Shown one piece after another: positions 1 to 10,405 of a stretch of DNA of 64,000 nucleotides. The position numbers and the translations under genes are program-made. The notes beneath the pieces are model-generated. The model searched no databases, had not been told where the DNA came from, and was given only the letters and a program-made list of their open reading frames with translations. The DNA comes from Neodontobutis hainanensis (lineage: Eukaryota; Chordata; Actinopteri; Gobiiformes; Odontobutidae): positions 366,001 to 430,000 of the forward strand of contig JALDNG010000080.1 in assembly GCA_024349245.1 (NCBI GenBank), given 5' to 3'. Each line of letters begins with the position of its first letter. Position 1 is the first letter of the stretch.

Positions 1-1154
1 AGCTCACACTTCACATCAGCATGTGTACAAGTGCATGACAATGTGGGGCTATTATTCCGCTCTTTTGCAAAATTTGGATTCTACCCAATGATCAAACGAC
101 TCAAGCTGGTGAATATAATACAGATAGGTTGTTTACAAGAAATAATTGTCACAAAGTAAGGAAGAATAGATCCTTGAAAAACAGCATTTAGCATAATTCT
201 GTTAGATGAAAAGAGCATATATTTTAAAAAAAGACCTTGGATAGTCTGAAAACTTATTCCTCTTCAGTCTGCAGTCTTCTGTGAGTTTATTTGATTGTGA
301 ATTTAAAGGAGGCAGCATTTTACTTTGCCTCAGCAGAGATATGCAAAGAAGCCTGTTTGGGACTTGGCACTGTGATTCCCTCCATCATGACATGGAAAGT
401 CAGCTCTGTGTTTTATATTGATGAAGTGGCATCAGCTGCAGTTTGGCAGTTACTTGAACACTGATTATAATGTATTCTTAGTATTTTCTTTATTTCTTTC
501 TAACTGAAGATCTTTTAGACGAGTGTTAGAATTGCATTTGAAACTAGGGTACGCTGGCCAACTGCGGCCAGTTGAGCACTTTTAAGTGGCCAGTTAAAAA
601 AATATATATATCCATCAACACAAAACATGATGATGATCCTCTGATGTTTGCTAATGATGCAGTGTAAGTGGCAGCAGTAACAACAGCTACTGTTCTCTCT
701 GTATCAGGTAAAAAACTCTGTGACTGTCGGAGTCTCTCTGTGAGGTGAACATATGAGGATTAGAAAGCAACGGTTATTACAGCGGTGTTGAACTGCACCG
801 AGGCGCCAGCTCTGGGCCCTACACCAGCACGTTGTAGCCGCACCGCAGCCTATTTGTGCACAAATCCACTTTTGTTCAGTGAATTTTTAACTGTAGCCAA
901 TAGTTACAATAGTTATTCAGATACTTTTATGCAGCGCATTGAATCTATCTACCAGACTTTAGTGCTCATTCCTGGGCCTGAGCGGGGTGGAGTTACCGCT
1001 GATATAGCAGCAGTAAACTTAGACCAGTGCTACAGCTGAATAAATATCAAATCAGTTAAACTTACCTTGTTATCAGACACCAACCCACTCGTTCGTTTGT
1101 GAGCCCCTCTGTTCTGTTTTTGTTCATGCACTTAACACAAAAAATATCAAAAAA
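1..1154. other. No gene recognised; AT-rich unique-looking DNA
   Basis: I see no coding pattern, RNA gene or recognisable transposon here. The sequence is high-complexity and AT-rich. A small hairpin (CTGGCC / GGCCAG) lies near 552-569. The short open frame at 785-1039 has no recognisable protein features and I treat it as chance. Confidence 0.4.
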
Positions 1155-2040
1155 ATTCATAGCAGAACTAAGTAAGATTTGCGCAGCTCCACCTACTGCT
1201 TCCTTCTGTGACTCACACTGTTGTAAAAACTCCTAGTGCAGCTCTGGACAACAACGCTCACCAGCCACACTAGTTTTGCAAAAAGAAATGGCAAATACAG
1301 TACCAGAAATTAAAACCTCAATGGAAGTGGGTAATTTTAATTATTATTATAAAGTCATAATATATACATTGATTGCTTTTTTCAACCAAAATATCACTTC
1401 TGAAATCCTTTTTTCTCTCACTTTATTATTTTGGCGTCGAAATTATTGTATGTTTTATTTTCATAACCATTGAGTAGCCTTGGACTTGTGAAATCTTGCA
1501 TTGGGTCTAAAAGTGAAACCAGTCGCTGATGCTATGTAAACAATATTTGGAGCATTTAGTATAATATTGAAACTATCTTTTTAACTGACGTTGTCTCACA
1601 TAAAGCCCATAAATAAAACAAACACTTGTCACTGCTTACTAACATAGCTGCTTGCATCTCTGCGAGCCTTAAGCTAAATAAATGTCACAGAACAATAGCT
1701 ATATCTGGAGGGACATGAAATAACAACAGATCTAACGGAAATAGAAAGAATATAAAGTTGTTAGGAAAAGTATCTTACAAGTTCAACAACATAAAAGCCA
1801 CGTCAGAATCAGTTTTGAATCCTTCACTTTGCTTGACTCGAGAAATCGGTCTAACTGCCATTTTCTCTTCTTAGAAACTTCGGACAAAGGTTTTCTCTGT
1901 TTTTTTGGTGGTTCCACCATTACTGACAATGAAATAAAGTGTATGCTGTTTTGGTGAGATCTTAGCGAGATCATCTGTTCAACATACTGCAGGAGGTTGC
2001 TGTGTGTATATTAAATTACCATAAAGCAATTTCTTACTCT
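1155..2040 (-). mobile_element. Unassigned DNA transposon remnant (family A, larger copy)
   Basis: Two blocks of this interval recur near 9.4-9.7 kb in the opposite orientation. Block one (about 1,162-1,262) contains AACTAAGTAAGATTTGC and CACACTGTTGTAAA, which are found reverse-complemented at about 9,622-9,700. Block two (about 1,870-2,030) contains the reverse complement of the region around an ATG whose first residues are MVEPPKKQRKPLSE. The second copy has a near-identical start (MVEQTEK, then KTFVRS). The reading frame on the minus strand starts at 1,920 and stops at 1,783. It is strongly basic and could be the N-terminus of a nuclear transposon protein. About 540 bp separate the blocks here but almost none in the other copy, so the other is a deletion derivative. 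Family unknown; the repeat relationship is direct, the DNA-transposon call is inference. Confidence 0.5.
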
Positions 2041-2404
2041 CACATGAACGTGACTATGACCCATAACTCTGCTGAATAAAGCCGAACCATTGCGCAGAAA
2101 CGGCTTTAGTTCATGGGCTTCATGCAGCGTTCGAGATTACATTATGCTTTGTAACATGCTTTGTGATATCCTTCAATGCTTTATTTCTCCCTTTCCTAAT
2201 AAAAACAATGGCAACAGACGCGTCGTGTTTTTGTGCACCGTAAACATGTTGGTTGATCTTTCTTTAACGCGTCTGGTACTCGGCTCTGAGCTGGTTCAAC
2301 TGTACTGCGTTCTCCGGATACACCGCTCCTGAAACTGGTGTTTAATCACAGGGCTGCCTCTACTGCTGACCGCAAACACATACTGCTCATTCTTAGGGAA
2401 TAAC
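2041..2404. other. No gene recognised
   Basis: Unique-looking sequence between the family A remnant and a SINE. Nothing further recognised. Confidence 0.35.
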
Positions 2405-2545
2405 TGGTCGTCCTATAACCGGAAGGTTAGTGGTTCAATTCCAGTGTCTGTGGCACGGGTGTATGAATGTGTGTGAATGGAAGCTTTATGTAAAGGGCTT
2501 TGAGTGTCTAATAGGTGGAAAAGCGCTGTATAAAATCCATGTCCA
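2405..2545 (+). repeat. tRNA-derived SINE fragment
   Basis: The head reads GTCGTCCTATAACCGGAAGG and then GTGGTTCAATTCC, a degenerate RNA polymerase III B box. It is followed by TGTATGAATGTGTGTGAATG and the tail AAAGCGCTGTATAAAA. The same head, body and tail recur at 13.3, 15.3, 19.9, 36.6 and 62.5 kb. The middle body (GGGCAAGACACTT) is missing here, so the copy is internally deleted. Confidence 0.7.
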
Positions 2546-3029
2546 GCCCACATATAATGTACTTAATGATAATGTTACGCAAAACATATGTTTAAACCGT
2601 AACGCTGATTAAACAATAGTAAAGTTATTATCACACATTTGGTATTTTACTTAGCTGGCCTTTAGTCATTTTTAAATCAATCAATCCAATGCAATGTCTG
2701 TTGTTTTCAGTTTTTGAGTGTAAGATTTTATTTCTCAAGTAGTTTAGATATTGTCTGAAACTTGTGTTTTACAGATTTGGAGAAAATGGAATACTCGAAA
2801 GAGATTTTGACTGATGCTGCACAAAGACTCTGATAGAGTAGTAGTAAGGTATATGTGAAAGTTGTCATTGGCTGTGTTATGTGATGTGTATATTTATATT
2901 GTGTTCATATGTTTAAAATTGTGTATTACAGGGGCACACATACATTGGCTCCTCTTGTTGAAACTTCAGGTTGAGGGACAGAGAAAGAGAGAAGGACTTC
3001 ATGCTTTAGTTTGAAATAGATCTATAATG
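2546..3029. other. No gene recognised
   Basis: AT-rich DNA with no recognisable repeat or coding pattern. Confidence 0.35.
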
Positions 3030-3240
3030 CAACTAACATTGCTTTCTGGTAAATACACCTCCCGCCGCCACCGTCTGACTCGTAACATCATCAGGGACCA
3101 CTCTGGGACACCAACTGTTCCACCTGCTGCCCTCAGGAAAAAGGTGCAGGTCACTCAGGGTCAGAACCAACCAAATGGCCAACAGCCTGTATCCCCAGGC
3201 AGTCCGGCTACTGAATGAGAGCTGCCTATCACAGTCAGAG
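3030..3240 (+). pseudogene. LINE reverse-transcriptase ORF, C-terminal remnant
   Basis: In one frame the plus strand reads TRNIIRDHS. In a second, shifted frame it reads NSLYPQAVRLLNES before running out. This pair (a 'NIIRDxxH' block, then 'xSLYPQAVRLLN' near the stop) is the usual C-terminus of several vertebrate non-LTR retrotransposon proteins, downstream of the RT domain. A similar C-terminus lies on the minus strand at about 24.5 kb (KIIKDTNHP ... SFFPQAIRLLN). At least one frameshift separates the two blocks. No RT catalytic motif is preserved, so this is a 5'-truncated dead copy. Clade not assigned. Confidence 0.6.
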
Positions 3241-3454
3241 AGATGTAATAATGTGATAATGTAATTTGATAAAATGTGACTTTTGTGTCTTTGAAGCAGC
3301 CATAGAAAGTTAAAATGTGTTTCCAACCTATGGGCTTCAGACCAAATCCGGTCCATTGTGAATTATGAACAGCCCCACTTTGAAAACATAGATGTCACTT
3401 GGTAGATTTCTTGTTAGCTTTATAAAAATACAAACTAGAGGAAAATCAATGATT
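3241..3454. other. No gene recognised
   Basis: Short unique-looking spacer downstream of the LINE remnant. It may include its 3' UTR. Confidence 0.3.
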
Positions 3455-3565
3455 GTATATATAGCGGATACCGCAGCTCATCGCTTCCACACCTTTCACG
3501 GATATTGGTCTTATCACAGGGCAATAAAATGGCAGTTACATCTGGGCTTTGCTGCTGTTACCGTA
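3455..3565 (+). repeat. Dispersed repeat (family B), short copy
   Basis: The segment with GGATATTGGTCTTATC, GGGCAATAAAATGGC and GGGCTTTGCT is a diverged match to 20,860-21,160 (GATATTGTTGTTAC, GGGCAATAAAAATGGCG, GGGTTTTGGCTTTT). Non-coding; family not identified. Confidence 0.5.
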
Positions 3566-5570
3566 TATTAAAACAATAGTTTTCAGATAGCATAAATGGA
3601 CATATGTACTAAGCAGTAATGAATTAATTATTTTTAATTTAATTTATTCAGCTATCACACATAATTTACCCATATCAGAATGATTTTGTAGTTTTAAAAC
3701 ACCGTGTTTTTTACATGACTGCTGTTATGCGGCCCATATATTTTTACCAATGTGGGCCCAGTGAAAAAAAACCTGTGCTAGACGTTCTTCCTGATGTGAT
3801 GAACAGCAGTGGGGCAGAGACGAGCAGCTCTGGCCAGGGTGTACACACCTTATGCCCAAAGCAGCTGGACAGGCTCCACCCCCTGCAACCTGAAACTGTT
3901 GGAGAGCGTCTGCAGCGCCTTATTCTACATTACATGGTGAAACTCTCTTGTTGGTAAAATATGTCTTTCCAAATCTTATCTTATCTTGTCTAAAATTAGG
4001 TTTTTACATTATAATAAATAGCACAAGAATCTGATGTATTGCCTAATGTCAATATGCTTTATCATATCATTATATTGCTCATTATAAAAGCAGGTTATGA
4101 TATTTACAAGCTTTCATAAAGCTCACTTTGAGTGATAAATCCAGAATGGTAAGCAGCGATGTACAATGTTTGAGAGTTTTTTTATTAGAGAAGGGGAACT
4201 TGCCATTTAATTAAAGCAAAACTTTACTGCAGAAGTTTTTATGCTCGACCAAGTTTCTCTTATAGATATATGTCATTGTTATTATAATGTAATCCCCCAC
4301 ATAAAGACCAGTTATATTCCCACTTTATCGAAGAAAGCGCTGACATTTGAACAGGATATTATGAGGTTCCCACAATCAGAGCCTCCTAGATTAACATTCG
4401 TAAAGAGTATAGTGGAGCAGTCATCACCTGTTCACATGAATTATTCACTACATCACCCTGTGCATTATCATACATATTCATAGACATAACTGAATTTACA
4501 TGTACACATACCTATGCAGAGGTTCAGCCTGTCCCTATGGGCTGGAGCTGTCATTTCAGCCCTTCAGGCCTCAGCGTAAGCAACAACCCATTGTGCGTGT
4601 GAGATGACTGATTGAAGGATAGAGACGGATGGTCAGGCTGCCACTAGGCTTCATGGGAAACCAGCTCAACCAGCGCTTGCAGGCACAAAGAAGGGAGCTG
4701 AAATTATGTGGGAAAGAAAAGCAAAGAAGGTCAACAGAAAGGCCAACAGAGGGGGCTGCAGGGATAGAAACCTGAGGGGAACACTGCTTTGATAACCACT
4801 CCTCCAGGGAAACACATACAGATACTGTACATGGAGCAGCATGGGAACTCTGGGTACAGATTTTCCACCAAAACACTTTTTAGGAGCCTTGGATACTTAA
4901 CTAATGGGGAATTAATGTGAGTTGAACAGTTCTCAGTGTATGTCTTTGTGTTAGCTGGGATTGGTATTTTCAAAGTAAACACTAGCTCCAAACTTCTAGC
5001 TCCAAGACTTTGCAGAGCAGATCTAACACTTGGTTTATGTTGATGCCAATAGAAATAAATACTGGAAAATGAACAGGTAAGCTCATGCGGTTGGCTAGTG
5101 TGCTGCTGTGTTTGGATGGAACAAATGAAAAATTAGCTTGTTGTATGCGCTATATCCCATTTACCCCCCTAAGCTGCACTATTGGCTTAAGACTTAAGAT
5201 GGAAGGATTTCTGCTCTGGTCTGTGGCACTTCCTTTCTAGTCCATACGTGGTGGCTCATATTAGCACTCAGATGTAAGCCACAATGAAAGTTAAGGATCA
5301 ACTAGTGATATTATTCTGCTGTTAAAGGCCCACCATGGTTTGGGCCTCAATACCTCTGAAAATGAGTGCTCAGACAGCTGCATCAGGGACTTTGAGACCA
5401 CCTTGCAGTAAGTCATGTGACACACAACACTTTCTATATCTGAATTTTCAGAATTTTGCCGCATACCCAAAACACTTTTCTATTTTGTGACCTTTCCTTT
5501 ATGGTTCCACTCTGGCCCCTTCATTTCCTGTACAACTCCACAAACAGTAATTTAAAAGAATAAATGGCAT
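3566..5570. other. No gene recognised; 2 kb of non-coding DNA
   Basis: The stretch at 3,780-3,960 ends in repeated 'TCTTATCT' and could be an old LINE 3' end, but I cannot assign it. The rest, including 4,240-5,570, is unique-looking and lacks convincing coding frames. Confidence 0.3.
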
Positions 5571-5574
5571 TTAA

Positions 5575-5960
5575 TGGCATTTAGTCAGAGCGCCAGAGCG
5601 CGTGTTGGGGGAAATTAATTCTGCTCGCATTCATCAAAATTACATTAGTTTCAGCCTCATCCTGCATGAAGTCCAAAGATGTACACCCAGAGCCTTGTAA
5701 ATATTACTTTGCTGTAATTCCAAAGTGGCCACAGGTGCAGCCCTTATGCATTTATTAAACGCACATTTAAATTTTAAAACCACTGAATTGCGTTGTGTGT
5801 GTCCAGATCTGCACATTCTGCTCATGTCTGCAGCAATAAAAGACCCCCTCCCCTGTTGCTCCATTTTAAAGGCGTTGACAGAACTTGGTGGAGCAGTGTA
5901 ACTTCTCGCTACGATGGTGGTGCATCCTTTTCTCCTTGTGATGAATGAGACCATTAGCAC
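5575..5960. promoter_or_regulatory. Candidate conserved non-coding element
   Basis: High-complexity, repeat-free DNA with TAAT-type homeodomain cores (AATTAATT near 5,613) and long stretches lacking the decay seen in neighbouring TEs. This is how vertebrate conserved enhancers usually look by eye, but sequence alone cannot establish conservation. Weak inference. Confidence 0.25.
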
Positions 5961-6985
5961 AAAATTAAAGGTGCTGCATTTAACATAATGTCAATAATTC
6001 AGTGTCACATTTATCTGAGACATAAAACAATTAGCATAAACAAAAGGCCACTGCTGAGGGAAATGGCAGTTGGCAGCTTGGCTAAAACAGAAACTCACTT
6101 TGAAAAAAAAGTCATGCTTGGAAACTAGCAGACTTGAATGTCATTTGCACTAAAATCAATGTCAGAAGCTGTGCCAGTCGATCGTTAAAACCTTTCTAAA
6201 TGTTCACTCTGAACAGAGTTAGTAGAATTTGCAAACGTTCTGATTGCTGCTACACAAGTTCTTGCTCTCTGTAGCACTTCAACTTTTCTAGCAAGTGGAC
6301 TATTCATGTGCTGCCTTTTCAAAATTTTTGAAATTTTGGTCTGGAAAAACATCCATGTTGTGATGAAAAATTATAAATATATGGCATTTTGAAAAGCATT
6401 GTGCAGTTATGCAAATAGTTTTTTATATAAATTTTGGAGAAAATGCTTTGGAATTTAGTTGCAGTACCACATATGGCCACAGGTGGAACTGCAAACATAA
6501 ACAATATCAAGTTTGTTGTTATACCTTTTTTATTTTTATGTGCATGTCTAAGGTTTAAATAAGTCATGCAAAATTAAGCTAAGGCTATGATGCTCCTGTA
6601 GTCAAAGTTCTCAATTTTGGTAATGACTTGGTTCTGTTCCAGTCCAGGACATTAGCACAGGAGCTTAGCCACATTAGACTGCCAACTCTGCTTTTTTGTT
6701 TAAAAATGTGGTGGTAAATGAGGCCAAAAAAGTCAATACTTTCTGCTTTGAGTTAATGTGTTATAAAAAAGGAAGCACTACAAAAGAAAAAAAAGAAATA
6801 ATTAAATATACTGTATATATTAAAAAAATGATATAAAAACAAAAAATAAAATCATGTTGAAGTTGATAAGGCGGCCAGACATCAGGCGTCATGACCACAG
6901 ACTACTATAATGAATAAAATCAATTCACTGAATGTGTTTTCTGCCACTAAAGTAGGTCTGGACCAGGCTGAAGTTTGATAATCTG
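5961..6985. other. No gene recognised
   Basis: AT-rich non-coding DNA. No repeat shared with the rest of the window was noticed. Confidence 0.3.
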
Positions 6986-6989
6986 CCTG

Positions 6990-7445
6990 AACCTTTGAAA
7001 GGAGTTGCCGTCTTTTTAGCTGCAAAGCACTTAAGAGTAGAGCCTTTACCTTGGATTTAAGCCAACAAAAGGCTCCAGAAATGCATTTTTATTAATGTTT
7101 GATGTAAGAGCAGCACTTTTGTCCTGCGCGGTACATAATGTTCCGTCTGTTAGCCGATCCTGAGACCACCTCACTGAGGCACGGCAGGACACTCTCTCGT
7201 AATAAAGCAACCTTTTTAGAAAATGACACCATTATAACCCTCATCCTGTTGCATTACCTGGCTTGATTTTTGGTCGCCTTGGTAACCGCTCCATTATGGG
7301 CCTAATTGCCAGTGCAGAACAATACATGTCATCATTTTGAAGACATTTCTGCTGCGGCTGGCTCAGAAATCATTGTCATGGTAATTGTGAGTACACGTGT
7401 GCGCTGCAGCGGGAGTCGACACGGGCACCTGGCAGCTTTTTTTAA
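6990..7445. promoter_or_regulatory. Candidate conserved non-coding element
   Basis: Repeat-free DNA with CCTTGGTAACCGC (an RFX-like half site), ATTAATGTTTGAT and CATTATAACCC. The composition is balanced, unlike the AT-rich flanks. It resembles deeply conserved fish non-coding DNA by eye only. Confidence 0.22.
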
Positions 7446-7984
7446 ATGGCCTTGTTCTGACAGCCACCACAATAAGAACCGTGCTCAGATCTGGGTCTAA
7501 ACTCCTACTGTTGGCTTTTTAATGTGACATTTTTTTTTTTTCTGGAGACAGCAGGAGGTTGACGGGAGCTGCAGAAAAATGTTCTGCAAAGATGAAGAAG
7601 AAACAGCCGGGAGCATAGTGCGACTTGGAAGTGGTGCTACAGACCAGGGTCAGACCAGAAGGAGGTGTAATCTTGACTTTTTTAATTTATTTTAGATTTA
7701 GTTGAAAGACGTAAAAATCTAGAGTCAAAAGTTTTGTCCCTTAGGGCTGGCTTTAATCTTTTGAGTCTTGCTTTACTTAATTTTGCTTGTTTGTTTGTTC
7801 TTGTGTTTAGGCTTGATTTAGTTCTGCTTTTAGTCCAGGGTTTATTCTTGGTTTTATCCTTGTTTTAAGACCTTGACTTTACTCCCAAATTTATGCCCAA
7901 TCCCAGTTAGACAATTTAGCTCTACCTTTTTCCTCCAAAGGAAAGGGTAGATGTATGATTCTACCCCTAGGAAATGAGACACCC
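7446..7984. other. No gene recognised
   Basis: Contains a T10 tract near 7,530 and pyrimidine-rich sequence. No coding or RNA feature seen. Confidence 0.3.
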
Positions 7985-8150
7985 CTTCACCTGTAGACTC
8001 ATGTACAATCAGATTGTGGCAGCCATTTTGTGCCTACCGGGTCTCCGACCTCTAAACATTCTCACTCATTCATACACCACACACAGACACTGGAGGCAGG
8101 TGTCTTGCCCAAGGACAGTTTGAACAAGGGAGAGTATGAACCAGTAGCAG
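7985..8150 (-). repeat. tRNA-derived SINE, central fragment
   Basis: Read on the minus strand this carries the SINE body: TGTCCTTGGGCAAGACACC, then CTGCCTCCAGTGTC, then a TGTATGAATGAG segment. Both the tRNA-like head and the AAAGCGCT tail are eroded. The same family is at 13.3-13.7 kb. Confidence 0.6.
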
Positions 8151-8529
8151 TTTTATGCATAGAATAAGAATTAAAAAAATAAAAAAGTTAAACAAAGACT
8201 AACGTCAAGACTAACCTCTCGCTGTGAGTCTAAAATCATCAAAGAGGCATTTTTTTCAAAATCTTTCTGAGCAGAAAACAGATTAGTGCACTAATCTAAT
8301 TGTTATATATTCACCTCTCTCTCTCAGTTGTGGAGCTGGTGAACACAATGCATTATGGGAAATGATCAAGTCAAATTATTTTTAGAAGATTTAAAACAAC
8401 GTCAGTCAACCAAAATGCTGTACAGGCAAGCAGAGATATTTTTTATATAAATAATACAGCTATGTTAGATGCAAAATTAAATAAAAGCATAAAACATAAA
8501 AAATTATACAATGCATACAATTTAACAAA
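8151..8529. other. No gene recognised
   Basis: AT-rich spacer between a SINE fragment and an L2 LINE remnant. It may include decayed 3' UTR of the latter. Confidence 0.3.
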
Positions 8530-9235
8530 ACAAGGATTAAAAACATAAAACCAAGATAATCCAGGCTAGTGTCAAACAGTAAAGAAAAAAGTGGATCTTC
8601 AGCCTGGTTTCAAACAGTTTCAAGGACAGGGCAGACCTGGATCTGGAGAGTCTGTTCCACAGTTTGTGGGGTATAATGCTGCAGCAACTCTGATTCTTTA
8701 AATTGAATTCTAAAAGCAACTGTCAGAAGTCGAGTTGCAGCTTTTTGTACTCCCTGTAGGCGGCGGAGAGGTCCCTGGCCCAACCCTACAGAGAGAGTTG
8801 CAGTAGTCCAACCGTAATGAGATGAACACATGAATTGCTCTCTCACATGGGGGAATATTAAAGAAACCTGATTTTATGACAGCACTTACTTGTTTGTCAA
8901 ATTTAAACATACTGAAAGATCACACTGTGGTTCTTGGCACAAGGGTGACTGTAAGAAGACAACAGCCCAATAGTGCTTTCCAGACCTTGAAATGGTTGAA
9001 ATTGTTTGGCCAAATACAATTATTTCAAGTTCAGGAAATTTAGTTGCAACCAGGACTGGACCTTGCTCAGACAGTGGCTGTTTTGTGTGTTTACAGGCAG
9101 ATGATCTGTATATCATCTGCAAAGCAGTAAAAAGAAACATCATGTATTTCTAAAATGGGTCCAGAGGAGAAACATATATATTGAGAAAAGAACTGGACCC
9201 AGTATGGATCCTTGGGGGACCCCACAGGTAAGAGG
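8530..9235 (-). pseudogene. L2-clade LINE reverse transcriptase, C-terminal remnant
   Basis: Minus-strand pieces in shifting frames give, in order, GVPQGSILGP (RT motif 4; about 9,180-9,230), a broken catalytic FADD-type segment followed by YTDHLPVNT, then AIHVFISLRLDYCNSL (about 8,800), VGLGQGPLRRLQ, and finally LWNRLSRSRSALSLKLFETRLKIHFF (8,550-8,660, quoted in overlapping parts). These are the RT palm, thumb and C-terminal blocks of L2/Maui-like fish LINEs. Several frameshifts and an internal deletion of the 'HW(L)P' block make it non-functional. The 5' part of RT and the endonuclease are absent, as expected for a 5'-truncated insertion. Confidence 0.75.
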
Positions 9236-9424
9236 AGACATGGAGGAGTACAGAGAAAGTTCTATCTGCTAAATATGATGTAAACTATTTCAGCGCTGTA
9301 ACTTTTAGGCCCACATGGCCTTTTAAGCAGAACTAATTATCATTTTTACCTTCATAAATTGTTTTCTAAGTCCCTACAATGGTTGATTGAGTTGTAAATG
9401 TAGTAATTGTTTGAAGCGCGCACT
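9236..9424. other. No gene recognised
   Basis: Short unique-looking spacer. Confidence 0.3.
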
Positions 9425-9702
9425 ACCCTCCTCTGGCGCATCTAAGCCAAAAAACAGCCCTTGCAAGCTGTCTCGGGTCATGTTCACGTTGTACGAGATG
9501 GACAAATTCAATATACATACAGCAACCTCCCACAGTGCAAATTGGCATACCAAAAAAAATTGACTTTATTTTATCATCAGTCATGGTGGAACAGACAGAG
9601 AAAACCTTTGTCCGAAGCCGGAGAGCGTTGTCCAGAGCTCCGCTATAATTATTTACAACAGTGTGATTCACTGAAGGAAGCAAATCTTACTTAGTTCTGT
9701 TT
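9425..9702 (+). mobile_element. Family A deletion derivative (non-autonomous copy)
   Basis: Compact copy of the element at 1.16-2.04 kb, inverted relative to it. The block around ATGGTGGAACAGAC and CCTTTGTCCGAAG (9,480-9,620) corresponds to the coding start of the larger copy. The block AACAGTGTGATTCACTGAAGG (quoted in part) to TTACTTAGTTCTG (9,640-9,700) corresponds to its opposite end. The two ends are joined almost directly, as in MITE-like internal deletion derivatives. No coding capacity is likely. Confidence 0.5.
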
Positions 9703-9935
9703 TAATGCCCAGGCGAAATAAAAGAACGTTATGAGTTTGGTCCTTTAAAGTCCTAATGAAGCTGTTTGGTTATGGTGTGGTCCTGTTAATTTGGCCCTGT
9801 ATTAGTCCAGGTTTAGTCCAGTTTAGACACGAGTTAAGTTCTGGTCTCCTGCCCTGTCACTCCTGTTACCTCTGCTGAGGACTGCAGCCCGTCTAAAGCC
9901 AGTGAAACATTCTATGGACTGTGAATAAGCTCTGG
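9703..9935. other. No gene recognised
   Basis: Unique-looking DNA with several TTTAGTCC-like repeats. Nothing assignable. Confidence 0.3.
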
Positions 9936-10405
9936 TCTCACAGTCATGACGTGATGAGAGATACGGCCCTTGCTGTAATTATTTTGTGTTCCTCTGTTGC
10001 ATTGTGTTGGGTGTTAATCCTCGCAGACGAGCGCTCAGGTGAACAGACGGCAGTAAACGCAGCAGGACTCAGAGCGCCGTAATGAAGCAGGTGATGTGTC
10101 ACCGTTAGCTCTAACCTGGGAAGATGTCTGCTGTGTTACACCGCACACACAGCACAGAAAAGGAATATTTGTGGGTGGTATTAATCAGCAGCCCTCCTCA
10201 TCCTTCCTTTAGAACAGAAAAAAAGCAGTCCCACTCCCAGCTCCGCATTAAGTCGCCTAAATTATTTCATAAGCATCTCGGCCACCAGCTTTTGGGGAAG
10301 AATGCAAAGTGAATGATGTACAAGGCACTGATTAGAGTTAATTATGAATCCTGATTAGGGTTTTAATTAGTGGAGCCCAGCACTTGAGCTGGAGAGAGCT
10401 GCAGA
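9936..10405. promoter_or_regulatory. Candidate conserved non-coding element
   Basis: Repeat-free DNA rich in homeodomain-type cores (TTAATTATG, TTTTAATTAG) and containing TGACGTGATG and the E-box-like CAGCACTTGAGCTG. Enhancer-like by appearance only. Confidence 0.25.
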
